From Lenzites betulinus (lineage: Eukaryota; Basidiomycota; Agaricomycetes; Polyporales; Polyporaceae): a stretch of 64,000 nucleotides of DNA. The notes under the pieces were generated by a model that saw only the letters and a program-made list of their open reading frames with translations, did no database searches and was not told the origin of the DNA. Each line of letters opens with the position of its first letter. The first letter of the stretch is position 1. A program made the translations under genes and the position numbers. Of the stretch, positions 35,446 through 47,311 are shown piece by piece. The stretch is from positions 744,001-808,000 of the forward strand of contig JABYQU010000003.1 in NCBI GenBank assembly GCA_022264855.1. The letters run 5' to 3'.

Positions 35446-35754
35446 TGAGCTTTGAGGGAGGGGTGATGGGGAAGGGATGTTTGAGGGAAAGGGAAGAAGT
35501 GTACGGGGGAAAGTCCTTAACAAAAGCGTTGGAGGATGAGTTAGCGGGCGTGTGTCGCTTGTTTGTCCACGTAATCAATTGACAGGCCTTTGGAATCCAG
35601 GCAGGAGAGCGGTTACAAGCGAAACCCTGCGCGTCAAAGTTCATCTCTTCCTGCCTCAGGTTTCCCACCACTCTGCCACGTTGACTTCTCGCCATCATCG
35701 ACTGCCATTACTCTGCTCATCACGTCCCACACTTCTTGACGTCTAGACATCGTA

Positions 35755-38700
35755 ATGCCTTACGGAACTCGGAAGAGAAACGCCAATGCGCACCCGGGGA
35801 TTGTAGACCTACCTGGGCCCCGTCGGAGTAGTGAAGAGGTTGCCGCCGATAAGAAGAAGAAGGCGGACAAGAAGTCTGCGGCCGCGCGCACGAAGGAAAA
35901 GGGCGTTCGGAAAGCTGTAGAGATAGAAGATCAGACAAGGAAGCAGGACGAGCGCGAACAAGCTACTCGCATCACTAATAGAGCCAACATCAGGAAGCCC
36001 GAGTCTGCAGATCCTGGCGGTAAAAGCACATCTTGATTAGGTTCCTGTTGCTGTGAATAATATTGACCACCTTTGATAGAGTCTCAAGTCCGTACTCGCA
36101 AGCGGAAGGCGCGAGCTGTTGAAGACGATAGCGAGCCTGAAGTCACCACAGCTGTCGCAGAGTTAGAAGTTCATTCCTCGGAGCTGAGGGCAGCTGACGC
36201 TCTTGGGTCGGATGACAGCGTACTCACAGAGTTAGAAGAGACACCGATGCCCAAGAAGAAGAGGATCAAGAACAACTCTGCTACCGTTCGCCCTGTCCTC
36301 CACGATACTATCCAAGCCGTACATACTAATAGTGGTACACAGCTGGGCCACGCTGATACAAGCGCCGGTAATCAAAAGGCGCGCAGCCGCGCCGGCACGA
36401 GTGGCGCGTCTCAGTCGTATGCTTCATTCTCCTCTCTGTCTCAGAGCGCTCTCACAGTCGATATCAGAATCTCAGACGACATGGACGTCGACCAGGACAA
36501 TATCTCTATGAGCAACATATCGTACGCCATCTGATTCCCGATTGTAACGCCATGTTTGCAATCACTAACTTAGTTATTCAATAGCGCTCTTCGTACCAAA
36601 GCTATCCCTCCAACGCCCTTTGTCGAATCTCGATCTCAACACGACCCGCCCGCCGTGCCATTGCCCACAGGCACTGAATCGCTCGGGAAGCAGAACAAGT
36701 CGCGCGCCTCTGAGGCCAAGGGCGACAACGTTCACTCTAATCAGACCGAAGAGCCTGCACCAAAGCCCAAGCCCAAGCCCCGTCCGGTCAAAAAGGCGCC
36801 GCAGCTGTCGGTCGATACTGAGATGGCTGAGGAGGTGAATGCAACGGTAACGCAGGCGCCCACCACCACTCAGGCAAACTCGACGACTAACGCCACACCA
36901 ACGAAGCAGGCACCGGCGACGCAAGCTGCAGAGTCGAAGCAAGCGACGGCGTCAAAGAAGACGGCGGCGACGACCAAGGCGACGACGACAACCAAGGCGA
37001 CGACGACGACCAAGGACGCAACAACGACCAAGGACGCGACGACGACCAAGGCCGCGAAGACGACCAAGGCCGCGATGACGACCAAGGCCGCGAAGACGAC
37101 CAAGGCCGCGACGACGACCAAGGCGACGACGACGACCAAGGACGCGACAACGACCAAGGCGACGACGACGACCAAGACCGCGACAACGACCAAGGCCGCG
37201 ACAACGACCAGGGCGACGACGGCCAAGACAAAGACTGTGAAGGCGGCGGCCGCCAAGACGAAGACTGCGAAGACGAAGAAGAACGTCGCAGCGCAGGATT
37301 CGGACGAGGACGAGTTGGATGCGGAAGAATCGGGCGCGGAAGAGTCGGGCGCGGAAGAGTCAGACGTCACAGCGGCGGTAGTGAAGAAGAAAGCAGCGAC
37401 GGCGAATGGCACGGCGACAAAGAAACGGGCGACCGCTGCAGCTAAGGCGGCGTCGAAGCCAGCAGCGCTCAAGGCAGGGTCAAAGAAGGCAGCCGCACCG
37501 AAGGCAACCTCGGCGAGGGTGCCGAGGACTCGGAAGAGGATGGTAGTGGAGTCCGACACCGAGTCCGATGGAGGCGAAGAGGATGGCGACGACGAGTACG
37601 AACTCGGGGTGAGGCTCGCAGCCGGCGGTGTAGAGAGCGAAGACGAAGGCGTGGAGAGGGACGCCGCGCTGTCCAGTCCGGTGAAGGGCACGGTTGCCAG
37701 GCTCACAAACAAGGTACGCGACTCTCTGTTCACATCATCCTTTTCACCATGTGTATTAACGTGAACAGAACTTGATTTCGATACAGGATGTCGATGTCAA
37801 TACCCCAAATCCAGTTCGTGTCAAGTCTGAATCTCGGGACGACAGGATCTCTGTCGGGAAGGTACGCCATATTACTACTTTTACGAAGGTCCTTTTGTTA
37901 GCCGTGCTCGTCTAATATTTATGTAGGATAAGCCTGGTCAGAGCGCTAGCCAGGACGGCAACACCAGGCGAAACGGAGGCAAGGGCAAGGGAAAGCAGAA
38001 GGGCGTATCAAAGGCCAAGGTGAGTATAAACAGTGTGCTCTGTTCTACGCTATTGCAGACAACCCCTAGGCTGCCACCTCGGACGCGTCCGACGACGAGG
38101 GCGTCGCAGCTGCTCGAAGTGCGCCGCCGGTGTCGAAGGCTAGCAGCATGCACTCCAGCACTTCCGACGGCTTCAAGAGGCCGGCGTCCGGGAAAAAGTG
38201 GACAACGAATGATCTCCCGCCCGGTGCTCAAGCGGACGATTTGTGGAGTACGCGCTTTGTTCCTACCCTCCTCCGATACCAGGGGTGCCGTCCGGACCCT
38301 TGGACTTGGGACCCTGTCTCAAGCGTCGACGTCGTCCAGAAGATTTGGAACAAGGTGTACGACGGACGACTGGAACATACGGTGGTCATGAACGACAACG
38401 TTCATAAAGTGGTGAGCATCTGGAGACCTCTACGCTGTGCACAGGGTCTCACTTCGAAGCAGGCTACACAGAGGATCTACGACTGGCGTAGCGGCATGGC
38501 GTCGGCGGCCGTCGCCGTTATGGAGGCCGTCTTCAACGCCTCCGAGTCTACTCGCTACTTCGAGCATATTCCAGAGGACGGCCTGTCTCAAGCAAACTTC
38601 CTGAGGAAGCAGGAAGACACCCGCACTGAAATCGAAGGTGCCCGTGCAAAATTCTGTTCCAGGATCTACAGGGACTTCCAATTCGTCTATCGAGACCCTT

Positions 38701-39743
38701 TGGGGCACGATAAGCCGAAGGAGGTACGCCTCGAAGCCTCTAGAGTTTGAACGGTTTGCTGACGAACGTGCAGGGCCTCTTCCATAGCCCTTTCATCCTG
38801 CCTATCCTCGGGACATATCTCGAGCAAACCTCACAGGCCGTCAACGTCCCTGGGCTGTTCGACTCCAAGGATCCGCTGCGCCCTACCTCCCCAGATCGCC
38901 CTATCGGTGCAATCGCCCTAGTATGCTCTGCTGTGAGTTCGCCCCCTCCAAATCACAACAACGCTGCCAAACTAACACCCATGACAGGTCGAACGCGCCA
39001 TCCTTCTCTGGAAGGGCGGCCGCATCAAGTTCAATGAAGACGGTAGGACGTACTGCCCGAAGAAACTCAATCGTTCAACCGGCAAGATGAGCACCGCGAC
39101 TACAGACTTCCGGGCGACGAGCTTCATCAATAAAACTCGGGAATACAAGGACTCCGCTATGGCTCTCAGCCGTGGACAGATGTCCGCGCTCCTCTCTGCA
39201 GCCTCGTCGAGTCAAAACGAGGAGGTAGAGATATTCGACGAGCCGGAGGACGAGCAGGGAACTCGGAGGAACCGCCTTGTTGAGGAGGGCGCAGAGCTCA
39301 ACGGCTCACAGGCTTCGAACAGCGGTTGGGACGACGGCAGCGACACCAACGACAACGCGGGCAACGACTCTGACCCCGGTATGGATGTAGATGACGAATC
39401 CCCCAGAGAGCACGGCGTCAAGTCGGAGGCTGATGGCAGCTCTGAGGAAGGCGAATCCGACGGCGACGGCGCAGATGTGGACGGCGAGGATGGGAGCGAT
39501 TGGGACCAGCACATGGACAAGGGCAAAGATAGACTCAAACTCAAGCTGTTTGTTGCGCGCGACCGAATCGACGACGACGACGACGAAAACGAGGACGAGG
39601 ACGAGGACGAGGTTGAGTTCGTGGTCGAGGACGAGGTCGAGGAGGTCGAGGAGGTCGAGGACGATGGCGAGCAGGAGGAGGCGGCTGAAGCCTCTGAGGA
39701 TGGGTACGGGCACGAGGTCAGTGAGTCTGAGGGCAACTACTAG
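35755..39743 (+). CDS. Large Lys/Thr-repeat and acidic protein, Agaricomycete-specific family
   Basis: Eight exons fit exactly: 35755-36019, 36080-36521, 36585-37713, 37787-37861, 37927-38019, 38070-38723, 38774-38932 and 38988-39743. The product is 1190 aa. The N-terminus is charged ('EEVAADKKKKADKKSAAART'). Residues about 330-480 are low-complexity Thr-Lys-Ala/Asp repeats, followed by Lys/Ala-rich histone-H1-like text. A folded region (about 680-1000) contains 'WTTNDLPPGAQADDLWSTRFVP', 'RIYDWRSGMASAAVAVMEAVF', 'FLRKQEDTRTEIEG' and 'GAIALVCSAVERAILLWKGG'. It ends in a long Asp/Glu tail. I recognise the folded part from many repeat-associated hypothetical proteins of mushrooms but know no function. 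The basic and acidic stretches suggest a nuclear, chromatin-associated protein, which is inference. Confidence 0.8.
36960..37245 (+). repeat. Coding minisatellite encoding Thr-Thr-Lys-Ala/Asp repeats
   Basis: About twenty imperfect copies of a 15-18-bp unit containing 'acgaccaagg' lie within exon 3 of the gene at 35755. On the opposite strand the same DNA gives long Val/Ala frames, which are artefacts of the repeat. Confidence 0.9.
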
Positions 39744-41839
39744 GTGAGTGGGCCCACTGTCTTCGCTGTAAGCAGCTGATCGGTATCCCTGATAGTACCT
39801 GCGCTCCAACGTCCTTGGGGCCAGACTCCGAGGCAGGACGTCGTGATACACTTCGTTCGGTCAATCCTGCCTTCTCCTGCGACGCCTGCCCTCTCCTGCG
39901 ACGCCCGCCCTCTCCTGCGACGCCCGCCCTCTCCTGCGACGCCCGCCCTCTCCTGTGACGCCCGCTTTCTCCCTGCGACGCCCGCTTTCTCCTGGGACGC
40001 CCGCCCTCTCCGCGATGCCCGCCTGCTCCTAGCGAGGCCGCCTCCTCCCCCAATCCCTGTACGCACACACATAAGACTAGACGTTCACGTTTCTACTATG
40101 GCCAGTATGATATGCTCACAACCTATTTCTTCCACTAGTATATTCTTCTGCCCGCTACTTTAGTTTTCTATTTTCTGCAGACGACGTCTGTGATGTCTGC
40201 CTGCTGGTTTCCTACCGAGCCTGCTATCTCCATTTCGCTCTCTCTCTGGATACATTACATATTCTACTCAGCCTGGTGCACCTGCCACTCGGTCCCTATC
40301 AATTAATCCATGCGTTTACTGCCTCACTGAATCCTCCTGGCAAGCTGCATGTTCTCAGCATCGTCGCCTGGCCCAACTGAGCCTCTTGGAAACAGGCCAT
40401 ATTGGCCGAGCTAATGGCTAACCTCTGGCTACTGCCAGTAGCTGAACTACTGCCATCGCCACTCTGCGCCTACCAGCTCGTCTGCATTTACTGAGTAACT
40501 CGTCAGGACTAGTCGACTACAATCCTGCGAGAGTTAATACTAACTTGTCCTGGCAGTCGCCAATTACTGGGAGCCACTGAGCACTCTCCTTGTCCTCGTC
40601 TACAGGTCGGCTTGTAGCCACTGAGAGATGTGCCTGTAAGATGCTTCGATTCTGTCCTGTACACTAGCATCGTCAGTTGCTGACAACTGGAGCCGACTGA
40701 GTACTCACGTCGGTTTACTGGGCGATCAGAATCGTGCTGGATACAACTGGGGACCTATCGTCCTGTGGTGAGATGCCGGCGACACCGACTGTGACCTCCA
40801 GTCTGAGAGAAGTAGTAGGTCTGCTACTATAGCTGCATGTTATTAGAGCCCCATGCTCAGACACCACTGAGTACGCCGAGACTCTGGATAAACTACTAGC
40901 GTCGCCACTCACCTACGACTGGACACTGCTGCCGCTCACCGACGGCTGGGCGCCGCGGTGCCAGTGAGCTCGTCATGGTTTCGATTGTTTGACAGTTGCA
41001 TCAGCTGTAGTGCCAGTAGTGCTTCTACTCACCGATGACTGGACGCAGCTCAGGCCGTAGGCTCACACGAGTGAGTCGTTCACTGGGCAACTATCAATCA
41101 ATCGTGACCTGGGCGACTTGGAGACTGTCAGCATCAAGACCTCTGAATCACGACACACAACTGAGAATACCTCGTAAGTAGCTCACTACTACCAACCTAG
41201 CAGGACTGACAGTGGACAGCATGATGGAGCGACGTCGCCGGTATAGAATGCAACTCGATAATCAAAGTTTTGACTATCAAGTTGCACAGCGTGCAGCGGG
41301 ACGAACACAAAGTAACGTAATACAGTGATGGGAGTAAGTGGCTGTGTTACTAGGTAGCTGGTCTTCACTGAGGTAACTAGTCTCTCTGGTCGACGAGCCG
41401 TCGGGCCCTTCCCCAGCAATCTATGTAACTTTCCTGGTCATACTATCTGTGCTGTGTGCATAGCTGATCAAATAAACTAGAAGTCATGCCAGTTCCCGCT
41501 GGCTCGATACTATTCACTGTCTCCCAGGCCCGGGGACGGTGATTATATTACATTGGACAAGTGGTGCTACTAGTACTCACCGGCTCCCGACAATAGAACC
41601 GGTAAAATCAGAGTGCAAGAGTATATTGAGGACCTGGAGGAATTCAGAAAGCAGTACAGCGGCCACAGCTGCTACAGGTTGAGAAGCCAGGATCCAGACA
41701 TAGCAAGGAGTGGGCGCTACAGGGGGGGGGGGTAGGGGAAACCAGACAAGGGATGAGCTGCACCCGTGGGGGTGGCTGAGAACTGCTGGATGACTGGACG
41801 AAGGCCGAAGGGAGAATCCAGGGGCTGCCAGAAAAAAAA
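39744..41839. other. Region without a supported gene
   Basis: After an 18-bp minisatellite at 39879-40030 comes about 1.8 kb of balanced composition. Words such as 'ctgagtactcac', 'cactgag' and 'gccagtag' recur loosely, which suggests an old degraded repeat. No coding region is recognisable. A run of 11 G lies at 41722-41732. Confidence 0.5.
39879..40030. repeat. 18-bp minisatellite, about eight copies
   Basis: The unit 'cgccctctcctgcgacgc' is repeated head to tail, with the last copies diverged ('ctttctcctgggacgc', 'ctctccgcgatgc'). It lies about 140 bp downstream of the stop codon of the gene at 35755. Confidence 0.9.
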
Positions 41840-42202
41840 TTATTTTGCTGATGTGTTTGCGCCAATGCAGAGCCTTGCGCAGTGCTTCTCTCGTGTTGGG
41901 CTCTTGTCGTCTTCGGAGAACAGGCAGGCAATCGAGTGGCAGACCGTGCTGTTCTCGAGTTCTCGAACACGGTCCCGCAGGATGTGCTGCAATCCAGCGA
42001 ACCTCGTGTCCACGATCTGCGAGCCCATGCACATGTTGAACCATACAGGCCGCGCTTCGCAATCCGCGCGGGCCCTCTCACGTTGTGCTCGAGTGGCACA
42101 TTGCCAGTGGCGCGCGCCGCGAGGTTGACTCGCATTGTATACCCCCGCGCACCGGCTCGCGCTCACCGCGCGGACGTCGTGCTTGGCTCGCAACATGGCC
42201 AA
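41840..42202 (-). CDS. Hypothetical 120-aa frame, possible transposon-gene fragment
   Basis: The minus-strand frame has protein-like composition: 'PVWFNMCMGSQIVDTRF' followed by 'RVRELENSTVCHSIACLFSE', a pattern of an amphipathic helix. It ends abruptly at 41840. I know no domain for it. Its setting between repeats suggests a truncated transposon gene, but a chance frame cannot be excluded. Confidence 0.25.
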   Translation of the reverse strand: MAMLRAKHDVRAVSASRCAGVYNASQPRGARHWQCATRAQRERARADCEARPVWFNMCMGSQIVDTRFAGLQHILRDRVRELENSTVCHSIACLFSEDDKSPTREKHCARLCIGANTSAK

Positions 42203-42549
42203 AGACTCGTAGGAGTGTATTGTTTACTATACGTACTTATACCCACGGTGCATCGTAGGCTCAGAGACTGAGGTGAGCCACTCTGTTTACTTATCCCTTT
42301 CTTACTGTTTTCAGCAGCCTCAGTCGTGGCTTGAGCGGCGTGGCAAGCGAGCATCTTTAACCCCCGCGCCATCTATAATGGCAGGAAGAACCTGTTCTGC
42401 ATCCGCGGGATGATCCCCTTATGAGCGCAAATCTTAGTCAGACGTGTGTACGCGGGACTAATGGATGTATTGAATACCTATGAGCGCGAATCTAAGGGAC
42501 ACAAATATAGGTAAGTAACAAGTAACCGGGCGATAAGTAAACGGGGCGA

Positions 42550-42602
42550 CTCACCTCAGTCCCGCGTACAAGTCAGACGCGTGTACGCGGGACTGAGGTG
42601 AG
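42550..42602. repeat. Perfect 21-bp inverted repeat with 11-nt loop
   Basis: Arm 42550-42570 is the exact reverse complement of 42582-42602 ('tgtacgcgggactgaggtga' plus g). A related 'gtgtgtacgcgggact' stands at 42442-42457, and 'gactgaggtgagc' at 42267-42279. The word is therefore repeated three to four times in 350 bp, in both orientations. Confidence 0.92.
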
Positions 42603-42840
42603 CGAACGGGATGCGTCGCATATATGTAAGGGGGAAAACAAATGAACGACCAATTTGGTCTGGTACATGCATCGGGAATGGGCGGACGCGCCGTACGGAA
42701 CGGCAACCTACAGGGACGGTTGAAAATGTACATAGACAGATTCAGAGGGGCGCGAGGCGGGCACGCGCTCGCGCCAGATACCACTGCACGGAGGGCGCGG
42801 CAGGCGGCTTGAACCGCTCACACCCCTCCTACAGTGTACA
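42596..42840 (+). repeat. Dispersed repeat, copy A
   Basis: This stretch resembles 50210-50445 in order and spacing. Both have 'ggtgagcga', then '..gcgcatata' or 'gtcgcatatatg', 'gaacgg', 'aacctacag', 'gggcgcgagg.gggcacgc.ctcgcgcca', and 'gcacggaggg.gc..cgggcggg' or 'ggcaggcggcttgaa..gctcaca'. The two are clearly diverged copies of one repeat. No coding capacity is seen. Confidence 0.65.
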
Positions 42841-44796
42841 TTGTGTCCGCTTGTCCAAGTTGTTGCCTACTTATATTGTTATCCAGTACCACCGTCGCGC
42901 TTGGAAAAGTCCGACCAAAGAGTTTCAGAGGCGTCCGAGTTGCTAGGCTTCTGAGAGTTACTCCCAAACCTCACCGCTGCACGTTTCTGACCGTCCATCC
43001 GCGCGCCCGACACAGCACATGGGAGCCCCCGCAGTCGCTCCGGAAAACACGCCTGTGCGCTCGGAATGCGCTGTGAATGCCTGGGAGAATAAAGGGTACG
43101 TCTTACCAGGATTCAGCGCGCCGGAAGCGTGCCCACCGCCCGCGAAACGTCTACGCGACCAAGTACGCACGGCGCCTGATATGCGCATCCGAACCTTCTG
43201 CCACTGTTCTCGTTCCTCTGGCGCCGTGTGCTCGTTCCACTCGCACTGTGTCTTGCCCAGTCCTCTGGCGTCCGTATCGCACCCCCTGTGTTTGAGTCAG
43301 CTGGATAATAAGTCTCCCGCCAAAGCAAGGACCTACCGACCCATGGGAGGTGGCCCTGTGCATTCCCATTGCTGACCACCCGCTAACGTCGTCTGAACTA
43401 GGTCCCCGCGCATCCGCGAAGGTGCGCGATGTCATTGCACGACCGCCGAACACGCTCAAAAGCGTCATGCGCGTGCGCGACTACAGCTACGACAAACACC
43501 GCCGTGGCCGCGGAGACGGCCATCGAAGACACCCTCGTCAGGATCGGCAGGGCCGCAGCAGTCGCGTCGCGTCTGCACGTCGTTCGCCATGCCGGAACAG
43601 AAGCCTGTGCATCGCCAGGCCGCGTGATGCATCGCAGAGCCTCCGTCGCCGCCGTGCTTGAGCGCCGCCCTGCATTGTGGACGTTTTCCATCGCTCCGTG
43701 GCGATCTCAGACCTCAAACGTAGGCGGCGGGAGATGTGGACGTAGCCATGAGCATGCACGCGAGCCGTCCATGACCAAGATGAGAGGATGAAGGGGGAAG
43801 CAGGTGGGTCCCACAGCGCGCCGACGGGTAGGTCATTTCTTTCAACTTGTAGCAAGAACGACGCGCTAGCGAGTGACGAGAGGGAGGTAGGTGGCAGCTG
43901 ACAAGCAGAGTCTCGCACGGGCATGTACCGCAGGCAGGGGCGCCAGGAGAGCAGTCGGGACGCTGCACGCGGGCCGAAGACAGGGTGGGAGACGGTGCCG
44001 CGGCGCGCACGGGAAAGCGACTCGCCTATCTGGTGTCGTACCCCTGCAACGCCTGAGCGGCGAACGACAACAAACGGCAGCCCCCTTGACGAATGGGAGC
44101 AGCGTTACCGGTCACCCCGCACCCCAGAATCTGTCGCTCCAGTGCCTTGTGCACGGGTCAGTACGATCAAAGCCAAAGCAGGACGCGAAGGCGGACATAC
44201 CATTAGGAGCATACTGCGCGTGACCACCTTCTGAGCAGCGTCTGAGCGAAGCCGGCACGCTGCGCTGCATGGGCGTGGCTCGACGCTGCTGACAGGCGGT
44301 AAGTCCCCTCAAAATGCTCCGAAAACGGCAGGATACTCACAGGATTACTTCTGCACGGGCAAGTTTGAATAAAGTTCTTCAATGTGTTGATATCAGTGAA
44401 TGAAGTCACTGATAAGTTTATGAACGCACCTTCATAAAAACGGACCGGGGAATGGAAGCAAACCCAAATAGTGTGAGCACAGCAGAAGCAGCACGGGGCT
44501 CGCGTGCAGGAGACTTGCCTTGTGGGACAGCCCGTCGCACACATCGCACACTGCACTGCGACTAGCAGAGGGCCGTCAGATGGGAGTGTGCATCCAAATT
44601 CTATGGATAGTTTTGTTTGCAATATGTACCCATATCTATGTCCGTGTCGTGTTGTAGGCTCACCTCTGCCTGCAATGATTATTCTGCACCCAGCGAAGCA
44701 ACAGGTGATGAGAGCGCTCAGCGCTACGTCAGCCACCATAAGCCCTTTCTCATTCTGCCGTCATTCAGGGACTCTCTTCAGAAGGCCATCTTCATC
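42841..44796. other. Region without a supported gene
   Basis: About 2 kb of GC-rich sequence. Several overlapping frames exist (such as 43538-43924 minus), none with a domain or plausible splicing that I can defend. Its last part should contain the promoter of the integrase-core gene. Confidence 0.45.
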
Positions 44797-46620
44797 ATGT
44801 CACACGCTGTCAACAACATACGCTCTGCTTATCACAACCTCATATCAAATGTTACCACTGGTCTTCGAACTTACCATGGAGATGCAGCACGTCTTGGTGA
44901 ACTGCGTTCGCAGGTCATGTCTCTTTGGGAAGCAGCGTCTGTCGTAAGCCTTTATAGCAAATTATGTACATTTTCTATCATGCACTGATAGGGATTTGAC
45001 ATAGCATAGAACCTCAATCCCTGTTGTCGAGTTCACAGTTCTGGAAACGAGCCTATCGGACATGCTCACTGCAATTGCAACCGCGACCGCAACCACCTCT
45101 GCCTCCTCCCCCTCCTCCTCCTCCTCCAACGCCATCCCTCCCACTGTATCTGAACGGGTCAGATCTGGAAAGCGGGGGCGCCCTCGGGTTGAAATAGACC
45201 CCTCATTTCTTGAAGTCGCACTAGATTTGCGTGGGACAACAGAACTAGGCAAGGTGTTCGGCTGCCATCCCCGTACTGTCCGGCGGAGGGCCCTCGAGAA
45301 AGGCATTGTGGAACCCTGTCCTCCAGTGTGTGCCCCACATGTGGCACCAGATGGTACTACCTCGTACATCTACACGTCCTCATCACGACCGGTATCCACC
45401 CTGTCCGACACCGAGCTTGATGAAGCCATCGCACGCATCCTCGAAGTATTTCCTACGTTCGGTCGTAAAATGATCCGAGGCCATCTCAAGAGCCAGGGCC
45501 ACAACGTGCCCAATGCTCGCATCAAGGCCTCATACATCCGCGTTAATGGGCTTCCTCCCTCCTTCGGTACACGTCGCCGCATCGTCCGCCGCACATATTA
45601 TGTTCCGGGCCCTCTCTCTCTTGTTCATCATGATGGACAGCATGGTATGTCATCAACTGCCTATCGTGTGACTGCTGATGCGAGCACACATACCACAGGC
45701 CTCATCCACTGGAAACTAGTCATTCATTGTTTCGTTGATGGCTATTCAAGATATGTCCTCGGTATTCGTGCCCATAACAATAACCGGTCGGCAACCGTCT
45801 TGGAGCTCTTCTTAGAGTGCGTTGAGAAGCATGGAACCCCCAGCCGTGTGCGTGGAGATCATGGCACAGAGAACCTGGGTGTCGCTGGCTGGATGGAGGA
45901 GCACCGGGGCATCGAGCGTGGCTCATACATCTGGGGCCGGTGCGTTATACTCAATTCTGTCATCTTGGTCTCATCTCACAGGTGTTAAGGAGTGTTCATA
46001 ACACACGAATTGAACGTTTGTGGGTCGACGTGACTAGCGGATTCGGCAGCAAGTGGAAGTTGTTCTTCATGGACCTCGAACGTCACCACAGCCTAGATAC
46101 AACAATCCCTGCTCATATTTGGCTCCTGCACCATCTCTTCGTCCATCACATCAACCAAGATGCTCTCGAGTGGGCTGAAGCATGGAACTCCCATCGCATC
46201 TCCCTCCCTGGTGGTCAAAGTCGGAGCCCTCGCGACATGTTCATCTTCGGTGTCCTTGAGCACGGTGCACAGGGTGTAGAAGAGCGTCTCCGACGTGAGC
46301 CTTCCCCAGAAAGCCTCCAGGAGTTTGGAATAGACTGGGGTGTATTGGAGGACCGTGACGTGATGGCGCACTTCCAGGAGCATAACGGAGAAGTCCACGG
46401 TACCTCATCTGGACACGCATTTGCCCCAGGAACCCGGCCAGAGAGACTGTCTGAGGTTATTTGTAATGAGCCGAACTGCCCCTTTACTCTTGAACAGATT
46501 CAACGCCTCGATGCTATCCTTCTGGGTTTGGTAGACACTAACTCTCGTGACATGAATGTACGGCAGACTGTATGGTCATCGGCGCTGCAAATATGTTTAA
46601 GTAATCAATTGGATATATGA
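44797..46620 (+). CDS. Integrase-core (DDE) transposase-like protein
   Basis: Exons 44797-44943, 45005-45644, 45699-45939 and 45990-46620 join in phase to give 552 aa. A Ser/Thr-rich stretch is followed by a DNA-binding-like region ('RSGKRGRPRVEIDPSFLEV', 'ELGKVFGCHPRTVRRRALEKG', a helix-turn-helix pattern), then the integrase core. The candidate catalytic triad is D259 ('LVHHDGQHG'), D316 ('RVRGDHGTEN', cf. the DNG.E. of integrases) and E351 ('HNTRIERLW'), with 34 residues between the last two. 'CFVDGYSRYVLGI' is the usual second strand. This is the retroviral-integrase-like core found alone in many Agaricomycetes. No reverse transcriptase or gag is nearby, so it is not a normal retrotransposon. 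All three acidic residues are intact. The start at 44797 is inferred from phase and could lie further upstream. Confidence 0.82.
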
Positions 46621-47311
46621 ACTGCTCCTACAGCGGTCTTGCAAGCCTCAGTCGACGCGCGCAGTCGATTAGACAAAAAAGAGGGCACCTGAGCACCAAC
46701 ATCGTACTAGCATTGATTCATTGAAGAGATATATCGGTTTAAAGAATGTTTATACGAGTCGAATACCGGCATTGCACGCGTCTCGCACCTCCTGAGGTGC
46801 GAGCCCGCGTCCAGTCTCACCGGACGCCGTACAAGCCGCCGCACACCCTTTGAGAGCACCAAGCGCTTCCATCCCTCCCTTACACACTTTACGATACGCG
46901 ATCGTACATAGCTCTTTCATTCCAATAACACGCTGGGCACCCCCCCCCCCGCGCGTTCGATGCAGGTTTCGAGCCAAAACCTAGTTGCGCGCTGGGGCAC
47001 CCGTGTCCTGCTATCCGGCGTGACTGACCTCTGAAGCCGTAAGAGAGCGAGCGCCAGGATTTGAGCGCGTACGGAAAGCGTATGGTAGCGAGTCCCAAAT
47101 GGGCAAGTCACGTGTACAGTAGCTGTTACACACTTGCACACCATGTTCAAGCTCAGGTCCTTTTCAACGCCCACATCTTTCCACATCTATCTATTCATCA
47201 TTCCCCTATCATATTACAGCTATATAACCTATCATTCACGTATGTCCAGTTTTCATGCGATCTTTACTTCCGGCTAAGCTCACCGTTTTTTCGCAGTAAA
47301 CTCTAGCCAAA
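46621..47311. other. Intergenic region
   Basis: Contains the 3' UTR of the integrase-core gene and the promoter of the Arg-Gly-rich gene, both on the plus strand. A run of 11 C lies at 46940-46950. A CT-rich, TATA-like stretch ('agctatataacc', about 47218-47229) lies about 85 nt before the next ATG. No gene is seen. Confidence 0.55.

Noticed and set aside
36870..37733. Long minus-strand frame (287 aa, Val/Ala-rich) opposite the Lys/Thr repeat gene
   Set aside because: It is a mirror of the minisatellite in exon 3 of the plus-strand gene. It has no splice support and an implausible composition.
44797..46620. Retrovirus-like (LTR) retrotransposon at the integrase gene
   Set aside because: No reverse transcriptase, RNase H, protease or gag frames, and no flanking long terminal repeats, are visible. 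Only the integrase core is present, with introns.
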